A stretch of DNA of 15,906 bases from Alphaproteobacteria bacterium (GTDB taxonomy: Bacteria > Pseudomonadota > Alphaproteobacteria > Micropepsales > Micropepsaceae), in the NCBI GenBank assembly GCA_947455695.1, contig CANGRN010000006.1, positions 1 to 15,906 on the forward strand, given 5' to 3'. The notes below the pieces were generated by a model, which saw only the letters and a program-made list of their open reading frames with translations, was not told where the DNA came from and searched no databases. Each line of letters opens with the position of its first letter. The first letter of the stretch is position 1. This document shows positions 1 to 7,075 of the stretch, in pieces. The translations under genes were made by a program, and so were the position numbers.

Positions 1-1427
1 ACGGCCACGCCATAAATGTTGACCGCCTTCACGCCGGGGGCGGTGGCGGCCGCGGCGGCGACTTCGGTGGTGGCGACATTCTCGCCCTTCCAGCGAAATG
101 TGTCGCCGATGCGGTCGACGAAATAGAAGAATCCCTGTGCGTCCTGGCGCATCAGATCGCCACTGCGCACCCAGGCATCGCCGGGCGTGAACACGTCGCG
201 CAGGATCTTCTTTTCGGTGGCTGCCGCGTCGGTGTAGCCCTCGAAGCGCGCCGCGCCGCCGGCGATCTTGCCGATGGCCTCGCCGCTTTCGCCGCGGGTC
301 ACGGCGCGGCACAGCCCGTCGGAGCCGCGTTTGGGAAGGCCCGTTTCATCATCAAATTGCACGATGGCGGTGGGAAAGCGGTGGGCCAGGAAAGGCGGGA
401 TGCGGCCGATGGAACCGGCGCGACCCTCGACATTGTAGAGCGAGAAATTGCCTTCGGTGGCGGCATAGAATTCCAGGATCTGCGGAATGGCGAAGCGGTT
501 CTGGAAGGCTTCCCACACATCGCCCGACAAGCCGTTGCCGACGGCCAGGCGCAGCTTGTGCTCCGGTATCTCACCTTCCCCGGCCAGCAAATAACGGCAC
601 AATTCGCCGATATACTGGAAGATGGTGGCGCCGCTGTCCGCCACATCGCGCCAGAAGGCGCGGGCGGAGAATTTTTCGCGCAGGATCACCGCGCCGCCGC
701 CCAGCAGCACCGCGCCCGACGCCACCACCCCGCCCACGCTGTGGTACATGGGCAGGCAGTTGTAGAGCCGGTCATCGGCGCCCGCGCCGGTCATGCCGGC
801 GAACCAGTGAGTCCAGCTCATGATGCGGCGATGGCTGACATGGGCCGCCTTGGGCAGGCCGGTGGTGCCGGAGGTATAGATCAGAAGGGCGCGGTCGTTC
901 AGCGCGACCTGGCGATCATGTGCCAGCGTTTCACCGGAAAAGCCTTCCAGCAGCCGCGAAAAGGCCTCGCCATAATGCCAAAGCTGCGCCGTGGTGGTCA
1001 GATCGCTGCTCCAGCATTCGGCGGCGATGATATGGGTGGGGGCGGCCACGGCGATGCAGTGGCCCAGCGCCTCGCCCTTCAGGTTGGTGTTCAGCAGCGC
1101 CACGATACCGCCGATGGCGGTGATGCCCAGCCAGATCGCCAGATAATCGGGGCAGTTGGGCAACAACAGGCATACCGTGTCGCCCTTGCGGATGTTCTGC
1201 GCCAGCGCCCAGCGCGAGACCCGGTTGGCGCGCGCCGCCAGCCGTGCATGGGAAAATGTTTCGTTGGCGGCGATCAGGGCCGGCGCTTCGCCGAAGCGTG
1301 CGCCCAGCTCCTGGATCACGCACGGAAGGATGCGCGTGGGCGCGTCTTCGATCTTCGCGGTCATTTCCAGCGCGCGCAGCCAGGCCTTGGAAGCGGACGG
1401 GGCCTTGCGGGCCAGGGGAAGAGTCAT
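1..1427 (-). CDS. Long-chain acyl-CoA synthetase, FATP type (partial, C-terminus outside window)
   Basis: AMP-forming ligase that activates long- or very-long-chain fatty acids to acyl-CoA through an acyl-adenylate. The minus-strand frame is open from ATG at 1427 to the left edge, about 475 residues; FATP-type enzymes are near 600, so roughly the last fifth is missing. The P-loop motif YTSGTTGLPKAA starts at residue 184. A 'FYAATEGNFSLYN' block follows, and near the visible end comes 'DRIGDTFRWKGENVATTEV', the signature that separates the FATP/very-long-chain group from ordinary FadD. The start is the first ATG of the frame with the family-like N-terminus; only a weak GAG lies about 10 bases upstream. 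It diverges from metY across a 159-base gap, so it is probably transcribed separately. Seen: motifs and frame. Known: family reaction. Chain-length preference cannot be read from the sequence. Confidence 0.9.
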   Translation of the reverse strand, partial: MTLPLARKAPSASKAWLRALEMTAKIEDAPTRILPCVIQELGARFGEAPALIAANETFSHARLAARANRVSRWALAQNIRKGDTVCLLLPNCPDYLAIWLGITAIGGIVALLNTNLKGEALGHCIAVAAPTHIIAAECWSSDLTTTAQLWHYGEAFSRLLEGFSGETLAHDRQVALNDRALLIYTSGTTGLPKAAHVSHRRIMSWTHWFAGMTGAGADDRLYNCLPMYHSVGGVVASGAVLLGGGAVILREKFSARAFWRDVADSGATIFQYIGELCRYLLAGEGEIPEHKLRLAVGNGLSGDVWEAFQNRFAIPQILEFYAATEGNFSLYNVEGRAGSIGRIPPFLAHRFPTAIVQFDDETGLPKRGSDGLCRAVTRGESGEAIGKIAGGAARFEGYTDAAATEKKILRDVFTPGDAWVRSGDLMRQDAQGFFYFVDRIGDTFRWKGENVATTEVAAAAATAPGVKAVNIYGVA

Positions 1428-1546
1428 CGCGTGTCTCAAATTGAAACGGGCATGGAATTGCGCCAGCCCAGATTAGCCCGCCTTGCATGGAAACCGCGTT
1501 AACGCGCACCCTGTTGCGTGGAGTATCGCGCCGAGATTTTGTTAAT

Positions 1547-1581
1547 CCCCGAAGGTCTATGATGCGCCTCGCTATCCGGGG
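1547..1581 (+). promoter_or_regulatory. Candidate promoter element / hairpin ahead of metY
   Basis: The 159-base gap between the acyl-CoA synthetase and metY contains TATGAT at 1558-1563, a good match to a sigma-70 -10 box, but only a poor -35 (GATTTT, 1535-1540) at 17-base spacing. CCCCG at 1547-1551 can pair with CGGGG at 1577-1581, which lies just before the metY ATG and is the only G-rich stretch near it. The hairpin would matter only if transcription starts upstream of 1547; if TATGAT is the -10 box the left arm is not transcribed. The two readings exclude each other, so both are tentative. Confidence 0.25.
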
Positions 1582-1586
1582 CTTTT

Positions 1587-2885
1587 ATGCGCGACGAGAC
1601 ACTGGCATTGCACGCCGGCTTTGACGCCGACCCCGCCACGCGGGCGGTGGCGGTACCGATTTATCAAACCGCTGCCTACCAGTTCGATTCCGCCGACCAG
1701 GGCGCGGCGCTCTTCAACCTGGAAGAGGAAGGCTATCGCTACAGCCGCATCGCCAATCCGACGGTGGCGGTTCTGGAAGAACGCGTTGCGGCGCTGGAAG
1801 GCGCGGCCGGCGCGCTGGCGACGGCGAGCGGCCAGGCGGCGTTGTATTATGCGCTGGCGAACGTGGCGCAGGCCGGACAGAACATCGTCTCCACCCCGCA
1901 GCTTTACGGCACCACCCATACCCTGTTGCACAGCGTGCTGCCGGGCCAGGGCGTGGAAGGACGCTTCGCCGCCGGCGACAGCGCCGATGCGCTGGCCGCC
2001 TGCATCGACGACAATACCCGCGCGGTATTTTGCGAGACGGTCGGCAACCCCGCCGGCAATATCTGCGACATCGAAGCCATCGCCCGCATGGCCCATGCCA
2101 GGGGCATTCCCCTGATTGTGGACAATACCGTGGCGACGCCGGTGCTGCTCAAGCCCGCCGAGCACGGCGCCGATATCATCGTGCATTCGCTGACCAAGTT
2201 CATGGGCGGCCATGGCTCTGCCATGGGCGGCATGGTGGTGGATGCCGGCAAGTTCGACTGGATGGCCAACAAGGCGCGGTTCCCGCAATTCACCACCCCG
2301 GACCATTCCTATCACGGCCTGGTCTATGCCGAGCGCTTCGGCGCCAAGGCGTTCATTGCCCGCGCCCGCAGCGTCTATCAGCGCACCACCGGTGCCATCT
2401 TGTCGCCCATGAGCGCCTTCCTGCTGCTGCAGGGTATCGAGACCGTCAGCCTGCGTATCGAGCGCCATGTCGAGAATGCGAAGGCGGTGGCCGATTTCCT
2501 GCGCGGCGATGCCCGCGTGTCGTGGGTCAATTATGCCGGCTTCCCCGACAGCCCCTATCACGGGTTGGCCAGGAAATATCTTGGCGGCCGGGTGCCGTCC
2601 CTGCTGACCTTCGGCGTGGAAGGCGGCTTCGAGGCGGGCAAGAATTTCTATGACGCCCTTGGCCTAATCAAGCGGCTGGTCAATATCGGCGATGCCAAGT
2701 CGCTGGCCTGTCATCCGGCTTCCACCACCCATCGCCAGATGCCGGAAGCCGAACAGCGCAAGGCCGGCGTCACCCCGGAGACCATTCGCCTGTCCATCGG
2801 CATCGAGCATCGCGACGACATCATCGCCGATCTGGACCAGGCGCTGGCCGCCGCGGCCCAGGGCAAAAAGAGGATTGCGCGATGA
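1587..2885 (+). CDS. metY: O-acylhomoserine sulfhydrylase (MetY type), PLP-dependent
   Basis: Cytosolic PLP enzyme of the Cys/Met metabolism family that makes homocysteine from an O-acylhomoserine and sulfide (direct sulfhydrylation), the penultimate part of methionine synthesis. The 432-residue length and the long insert around 'FPQFTTPDHSYHGLVY' fit MetY rather than the shorter MetZ/MetB/MetC enzymes. The PLP lysine is K204 in SLTKFMGGHG; the upstream aspartate is in 'IVDNTVATP', and 'GYRYSRIANPT' and 'HPASTTHRQM' are the other family blocks. The ATG at 1587 gives the expected N-terminus (RDETLALHAGFD) but has no clear Shine-Dalgarno. The stop overlaps the start of the metA-type gene by 4 bases (ATGA), so the two are co-translated and the neighbour supplies its substrate. 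Whether it prefers O-acetyl- or O-succinylhomoserine is uncertain; see the partner gene. Confidence 0.93.
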   Translation: MRDETLALHAGFDADPATRAVAVPIYQTAAYQFDSADQGAALFNLEEEGYRYSRIANPTVAVLEERVAALEGAAGALATASGQAALYYALANVAQAGQNIVSTPQLYGTTHTLLHSVLPGQGVEGRFAAGDSADALAACIDDNTRAVFCETVGNPAGNICDIEAIARMAHARGIPLIVDNTVATPVLLKPAEHGADIIVHSLTKFMGGHGSAMGGMVVDAGKFDWMANKARFPQFTTPDHSYHGLVYAERFGAKAFIARARSVYQRTTGAILSPMSAFLLLQGIETVSLRIERHVENAKAVADFLRGDARVSWVNYAGFPDSPYHGLARKYLGGRVPSLLTFGVEGGFEAGKNFYDALGLIKRLVNIGDAKSLACHPASTTHRQMPEAEQRKAGVTPETIRLSIGIEHRDDIIADLDQALAAAAQGKKRIAR

Positions 2886-3859
2886 GCCGCGTCGAACAAT
2901 TCCTGCTGGGCGGCGGGCACAATCGCACCGCCATCCATGTCGGGCTGGTCAACAACATGCCCGATGCGGCGCTGCGCGCCACCGAGCTGCAATTTGCCCG
3001 CCTGCTGAAGGCGTCGGCCGGCACATTGGACGTGCGGTTGCGCCTGTTTTCGCTGGCCTCGATTCCGCGCGGCGAAGAAGCCCGCGGGCGCATGGCCGGT
3101 TTCTATGACGATGCCGGTTTCCTGCAGGCCGCCAATATCGAAGCCCTGATCGTCACCGGCGCCCAGCCCGGCGCCCCGGACCTGCGCGGCGAGCCCTATT
3201 GGGACGAGCTGGCGCGTCTGATCGAGTGGGCCGAGACCGGCACAATCTCCACTTTGTTCTCATGCCTGGCCGCCCATGCCGCGGTGCTGCACCTGGACGG
3301 CATCGCGCGCCGCCCGCTGCCCCGGAAACTCTCCGGCGTCTATGACAGCACCCGGGTCGAAGACGATCCCTTGTTCTTCAACACCGCGCCCGCGGTGCCG
3401 GTGCCCCATTCACGCCGCAACGACATCGCCGAAAGCGATCTGGTGGCCAAGGGTTATCGCGTGCTGTCGCATCTGGAGAATGGTCAGACCGATATCTTCA
3501 CCCGCGAACCGCCGGGGCAGAGCCGCTTTGTCTTCTTCCAGGGCCATCCCGAATATGATCCGGGCACGTTGGGCCGTGAATATCTGCGCGACATGGGCCG
3601 TTTCCTGCGCGGCGAAAGCGCCGAGCGCCCGGCGCTGCCGGAAAATTACTTCGACCGCGCCACCGAGGACCAGCTGACGGCCATGGCCGGTGAAACCGAG
3701 CTGGCGCGCTTCAACGAGGTCGTCATGAGCGCCCTGCCGCGCCAGATGTGGCGCAGCAACACCATCAAGCTGTTCGGCAACTGGCTGACATTGGTGGCCG
3801 CGGCCAAGGCGCGCCGCGCATCCTCGCGCAGCGTGCATACCCGCCGCCGCGCATCCTAG
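2882..3859 (+). CDS. metA: Homoserine O-acyltransferase, MetA family (probable O-succinyltransferase)
   Basis: Transfers an acyl group from acyl-CoA to the hydroxyl of homoserine, the first committed step of methionine synthesis. The protein has 325 residues (E. coli MetA has 309). The nucleophile is C128 in STLFSCLAAHAA; H222 and E224 in GHPEYD complete the triad; 'KLSGVYD' and 'PHSR' are further family blocks. At the position known to set CoA preference (E. coli residue 111) it has Gly (G97 in VTGAQPG), which in the family favours succinyl-CoA over acetyl-CoA. Oddities: the usual lysine-containing segment after 'MP' near the N-terminus is replaced by DAALRATEL (27-35), two residues longer by my recollection of the E. 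coli sequence, and the C-terminus ends in an Arg/Ser-rich tail. AAGAGGA at 2868-2874, 7 bases ahead of the ATG, is a good ribosome binding site. The last 4 bases overlap the convergent gene. Confidence 0.85.
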   Translation: MSRVEQFLLGGGHNRTAIHVGLVNNMPDAALRATELQFARLLKASAGTLDVRLRLFSLASIPRGEEARGRMAGFYDDAGFLQAANIEALIVTGAQPGAPDLRGEPYWDELARLIEWAETGTISTLFSCLAAHAAVLHLDGIARRPLPRKLSGVYDSTRVEDDPLFFNTAPAVPVPHSRRNDIAESDLVAKGYRVLSHLENGQTDIFTREPPGQSRFVFFQGHPEYDPGTLGREYLRDMGRFLRGESAERPALPENYFDRATEDQLTAMAGETELARFNEVVMSALPRQMWRSNTIKLFGNWLTLVAAAKARRASSRSVHTRRRAS

Positions 3860-5670
3860 ACCGTCGGGACCGCGTCAAAAGCAATCGTTGTCCTTGGCTG
3901 GGTATCCCGGAACGGCACCGTGCCGTGCCACATATAGGACGGGAACAGCACCAGCCGTCCGGCGCGCGGCTGGATGGCGCGGCGGATCGGGTCTTTCAGG
4001 TCCACGTCCAGCGCTGGCTCGCCGAACTTGATCCAGCCTTGCCGGCCTTGCGTATCCTCCACCGCCTTGGGCAGCGCCACGTAATAGCAGGAGCTGATCC
4101 AGCCTTCGGGATGGATATGGTTGGTATGGAAACCGCAGTCTTTCAGTCGCGAAGACCAGGAGCCGGTATAATCGAAACCGCGCGCCCGGCGCGAGAGCAG
4201 GGGATGGCTCTCGTCCGGCTTCATTTCGGCGATATAACGGCCGACCGCTTCGCGGATGCGCTGCTGGATTTTTTCCACCAGCACATGGCCGGCGCCAAAC
4301 AGCTTGTCCGGCGTCTGGCTGCCGTTTCGCAGTGACTGGTCCAGATATTCGCGGGTGGTGGGATGCACCCGGTCCAGCCAGGCATTCAGCTCGGCATTGA
4401 AGCTTTCCATGTCGGAATAGCCTTCCGGCGGCTCCAGGTCATAGGCCTTGATCAGTGTGTCATAGCCGCTCAGCGCCTCGTCGCGTTCATCGCCCAGCAT
4501 GCGCCAGGCGGTGCCCAGCATGGCCAGCGCCACCTGGTCGTGCGGCGCCAGCACCAGGCTTTTTTCGCACAGGGCCGCACCGCGCTGCGGATCGCCCGCG
4601 AGGATCGCGCCTTCCGCGGCGCAGCTCAAAAGATTTGCGTCTTCGCCAAACCTGGCCATCACCTCGTCGAAAACTTTCAGGGCCTCGGCCGGCCGCTTCA
4701 TCAGGTTCAGGGCATTTCCCACCCCGGTGGCGGCCGCCTTGTCGTCCGGCGCCAGCGCCTGGGCGGCGCGGTAAACCTCCAAAGCCTCCTCACCGCGCTT
4801 TTCATGGGTGAGGAAGTACGCCTTGGACATCAGAATTTCAGCGGTCTGCGGCGCCTGGTCGTAGGATTTGAGATAGTCCTCATGTCCCAGCCGGTACAGC
4901 AGGTCGTTGTGGAATTTGTGCCATTGCGGATTGGCCGGATCGCGTGTCACCAGGTCCCGCGATATCCGGACCGCTTCGTCATAGCGCTTCAGGTCCTGCA
5001 GGATTTCCGCACGGATGGCCTCGGATACCGGATCGGGGTCCAGTGCCACCGCATTTTCATAATGGGTCAGCGCTTCTTCATTCTTGTGTTGCCGGCGCAG
5101 CGCCAGGCCCAGTCTTTGGTGCAGCGTGCCGCGCCCCTCTGCCGACGCCACGCCCTCCAATGCTTCGCGCAAGGGCATTTCGGCCTCGGCCGGTCGCCTG
5201 GCCGCCAGCAGCACATCGCCCAGCGACAGCCGCGCACGGACATTTTCCGGCATCACCCGCAACCATTGGCGCGCCAAAATCTCCGCTTCTTTCAGGTCGC
5301 CCAAGTCCTGGAGCGTGTTGACCGCCTCGAAATAGGCTTCGCCATAATTGGGCTTCAATGCGATGGCGGCTTTGAAGGCCCGGGCCGCTTCCTCATTGCG
5401 CTGCAGCCAGCGCAGCGCCGTGCCGTGGCTGAAGGCCAGAAGCGCCGCGCGCGGATCGGCGGCGCGGGCGCGCGCAAAAAGACCGGCGGCGTCTTCATGG
5501 CGTTGCTGGTGCATGCGCAGCAGCCCGGCCAGGTGCAGCACGTGCGGATCCTCCTGTGTCAGCAGGGGCGCCAGCGCCCGGTCGGCCGCGCCGGTATCGC
5601 CCATCCGCAGGGCCTGACTCGCGGTCCCGAGGGCCTGCAAAAGGGCCGGATTTTCCTGGGTGGTCATCAT
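3856..5670 (-). CDS. TPR-repeat protein with C-terminal 2OG-Fe(II) oxygenase domain
   Basis: Protein of 604 residues. Residues about 10-410 form roughly ten TPR-like helical hairpins with the usual spaced Ala/Gly/Leu and terminal Pro (for example 'AIALKPNYGEAYFEAVN' and 'AVALDPDP'), a protein-binding scaffold. Residues about 455-604 look like a putative 2-oxoglutarate/Fe(II)-dependent oxygenase of the 2OG-FeII_Oxy_5 kind: H520-P-E522 followed by 'WISSCYYVALP', then 'GRLVLFPSYMWHGTVPF' with H582, and R593 in 'RTTIAFD'. H520, E522 and H582 are the likely iron ligands and R593 the likely 2-oxoglutarate ligand. No signal peptide or membrane segment is seen, so it is probably cytosolic. Start: ATG at 5670 with a TAGGGTG-like ribosome site upstream; a second ATG follows at 5667. 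It converges on metA and diverges from hpnI. The substrate is unknown; TPR-hydroxylase fusions often act on proteins, but that is inference. Confidence 0.8.
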   Translation of the reverse strand: MMTTQENPALLQALGTASQALRMGDTGAADRALAPLLTQEDPHVLHLAGLLRMHQQRHEDAAGLFARARAADPRAALLAFSHGTALRWLQRNEEAARAFKAAIALKPNYGEAYFEAVNTLQDLGDLKEAEILARQWLRVMPENVRARLSLGDVLLAARRPAEAEMPLREALEGVASAEGRGTLHQRLGLALRRQHKNEEALTHYENAVALDPDPVSEAIRAEILQDLKRYDEAVRISRDLVTRDPANPQWHKFHNDLLYRLGHEDYLKSYDQAPQTAEILMSKAYFLTHEKRGEEALEVYRAAQALAPDDKAAATGVGNALNLMKRPAEALKVFDEVMARFGEDANLLSCAAEGAILAGDPQRGAALCEKSLVLAPHDQVALAMLGTAWRMLGDERDEALSGYDTLIKAYDLEPPEGYSDMESFNAELNAWLDRVHPTTREYLDQSLRNGSQTPDKLFGAGHVLVEKIQQRIREAVGRYIAEMKPDESHPLLSRRARGFDYTGSWSSRLKDCGFHTNHIHPEGWISSCYYVALPKAVEDTQGRQGWIKFGEPALDVDLKDPIRRAIQPRAGRLVLFPSYMWHGTVPFRDTQPRTTIAFDAVPTV

Positions 5671-5715
5671 GGCGGCACCCTATAGGAGCCGGGCAGGGCC
5701 TGTCAGGACAAAAAC

Positions 5716-5729
5716 TTGACGAAGCGTCA
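5716..5729. promoter_or_regulatory. Candidate promoter -35 with dyad for hpnI
   Basis: In the 194-base divergent gap between the TPR-oxygenase gene and hpnI, TTGACG at 5716-5721 matches a sigma-70 -35 box on the plus strand. It overlaps a perfect short dyad, TGACG-AAG-CGTCA (5717-5729). The best -10 candidates (TTTAGA/TTAGAT near 5740-5746) are weak and at long spacing (18-19 bases), so the promoter call is tentative; a regulator bound to the dyad could compensate. Confidence 0.3.
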
Positions 5730-5764
5730 CGATTAACACTTTAGATTTCAAGGAGTTGGCAAAA

Positions 5765-5790
5765 TTGCGACAGGATTTTAATTGTCGCAA
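5765..5790. repeat. Inverted repeat, candidate operator upstream of hpnI
   Basis: TTGCGACA (5765-5772) and TGTCGCAA (5783-5790) are perfect 8-base inverted arms around a 10-base AT-rich spacer; allowing one mismatch the arms extend by three bases each way. The site is about 75-100 bases before the hpnI start, in the non-coding divergent gap. Dimeric repressors or activators often bind such sites. It is not followed by a T-run, so a terminator is unlikely. No regulator gene lies in the window. Confidence 0.45.
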
Positions 5791-5864
5791 ATTGTCAGAA
5801 AACGCCCCTTCCCCCCTCGCAGCCCGAGTTTTAATAAGTATCTACGGGCGGGGGCTCCTCAGAC

Positions 5865-7022
5865 GTGACCATGCATTCGCTATTCCTGGATATCGGCTGG
5901 TTTTTGGCGGCGATCGCAGCAGTCGGCACCTTCTATGCGCTGCTGTCCGCTGTACTGGTCGGCCGCTTCATGCAGGAAGCGCCGCGCGCGCCTGTCGCAA
6001 GTCCCGCTGTCACCATCCTCAAGCCCCTGCACCAGGGCGAGCCCGATCTGGCGCGCAACCTGGAGACTTTCTTCGCCCAGGATTACGCCGGCGACGTGCA
6101 GATCCTGTTCGGCGTGCATGACCAGGCCGATCCCGCCATCGACATCGTGCGCGCTCTGCAGGCCAAGTATCCGCATAGGGACACCGCCATCGTGGTGGAC
6201 ACGGCGCTGTATGGCGCCAATGCCAAGATTTCCAACCTGATCAATATGCTGCCGTCCGCGCGTCATGACACGCTGGTGCTGTCGGACAGCGACATTGCCG
6301 TGGGCCCCAAATGGCTGGCCCAAGTGACCGCGGCGCTGGCGCGCCCCGGTGTCGGCATCGTCACCTGCCTCTATACCGGCGAACCGGCCAGGGATGGCCA
6401 CCGGTTGTGGTCGTCGCTGGCGGCGATGGGCATGTCCTATACCTTCCTGCCCAATGCGGTGCTGGGCACCAGCCTTGGCCTTGCCACGCCCTGCTTTGGT
6501 TCGACCATCGCGCTCAAGCGCCAGACCCTGGACGAGGTCGGCGGATTCGCGGCCTTCGCCGATCAGCTGGCCGACGATTACGAGATGGGCCGCGCCGTGC
6601 GCGCCAAGGGTTACACATTGGCAATCCCGGCGATGGGCGTTGGCCATACGGCGGCGGAAAATTCGGTTCGGGAACTGATACGCCATGAGCTGCGCTGGAC
6701 CCGCACCATCCGGCTGGTCAATCCGGCCGGTCACCTGGGCAGTTTTGTCACCCATGGCTTCGTCTTTGCCCTGATGGCTGCCCTGTTCCTGGATGCTAAC
6801 GCTGTCAGCCTGGCTCTGCTGGCCGCATCGCTGGGCGCGCGGCTCTTGCTGAAAGCCCGGATTGACGGGCATTTTGGCACCAATGGCGGGCCGTACTGGC
6901 TGATGCCGCTGCGCGACCTGCTGAGTTTCGCGGTCTTTGTGGCCTCGCTGTTCGGCGAAACCGTGCATTGGCGCGGGACGCACTTTGCGGTAGAGCCTTC
7001 GGGCGCGATGTCCCAGGTCTGA
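5865..7022 (+). CDS. hpnI: HpnI, bacteriohopanetetrol N-acetylglucosamine transferase
   Basis: Inner-membrane family-21-type glycosyltransferase, related to ceramide glucosyltransferases. In characterised hopanoid producers HpnI transfers N-acetylglucosamine from the UDP-sugar to bacteriohopanetetrol. The 385 residues start with a membrane segment (about 7-33). The GT-A domain follows, with 'TILKPLHQGEPDL' near 50, DSD at 141-143, the aspartates of DQLADDYEMG near 233-238, and HELRW at 274-278 corresponding to the (Q/R)xxRW motif. Two more hydrophobic stretches lie at about 296-330 and 350-364. The start is GTG 5865, with a G-run at 5850-5854 about 10 bases ahead; ATG 5871, two codons later, is the alternative. 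It is the first gene of the long plus-strand hopanoid cluster, followed after 47 bases by hpnJ. Function is by family; the acceptor is supported by the hpnJ and hpnK neighbours. Confidence 0.92.
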   Translation: MTMHSLFLDIGWFLAAIAAVGTFYALLSAVLVGRFMQEAPRAPVASPAVTILKPLHQGEPDLARNLETFFAQDYAGDVQILFGVHDQADPAIDIVRALQAKYPHRDTAIVVDTALYGANAKISNLINMLPSARHDTLVLSDSDIAVGPKWLAQVTAALARPGVGIVTCLYTGEPARDGHRLWSSLAAMGMSYTFLPNAVLGTSLGLATPCFGSTIALKRQTLDEVGGFAAFADQLADDYEMGRAVRAKGYTLAIPAMGVGHTAAENSVRELIRHELRWTRTIRLVNPAGHLGSFVTHGFVFALMAALFLDANAVSLALLAASLGARLLLKARIDGHFGTNGGPYWLMPLRDLLSFAVFVASLFGETVHWRGTHFAVEPSGAMSQV

Positions 7023-7046
7023 AGATCTGAAAAGTTCCCACTTGTT

Positions 7047-7060
7047 CCCGGTTTTCCGGG
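7047..7060 (+). promoter_or_regulatory. Stem-loop just upstream of the hpnJ ribosome binding site
   Basis: CCCGG (7047-7051), loop TTTT, CCGGG (7056-7060) form a perfect GC-only hairpin in the 47-base gap between hpnI and hpnJ. It ends 3 bases before the AGAGG ribosome site of hpnJ. It is not followed by a T-run, so it is not a standard terminator. It may protect the downstream mRNA end after processing or tune hpnJ translation; that role is inference. Confidence 0.4.
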
Positions 7061-7075
7061 CCCAGAGGTATGACG

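Noticed and set aside
357..1502. 381-codon plus-strand open frame opposite the acyl-CoA synthetase
   Set aside because: Low-complexity Gly/Ala/Gln-rich antisense shadow of a gene with clear FATP motifs; typical of GC-rich DNA.
1428..1586. SAM-responsive riboswitch (SAM-II type) upstream of metY
   Set aside because: Alphaproteobacterial methionine genes often have one, but I could not find its pseudoknot layout or the conserved GCUAA-type 3' segment here. A covariance-model search would decide.
3840..3870. Terminator between metA and the convergent TPR gene
   Set aside because: The two stops overlap by four bases and no hairpin with a T-run is seen on either strand.
4363..5685. 440-codon plus-strand open frame opposite the TPR-oxygenase gene
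   Set aside because: The minus strand carries clear TPR repeats and an oxygenase domain; the plus frame is Gln/Arg/Gly-rich shadow.
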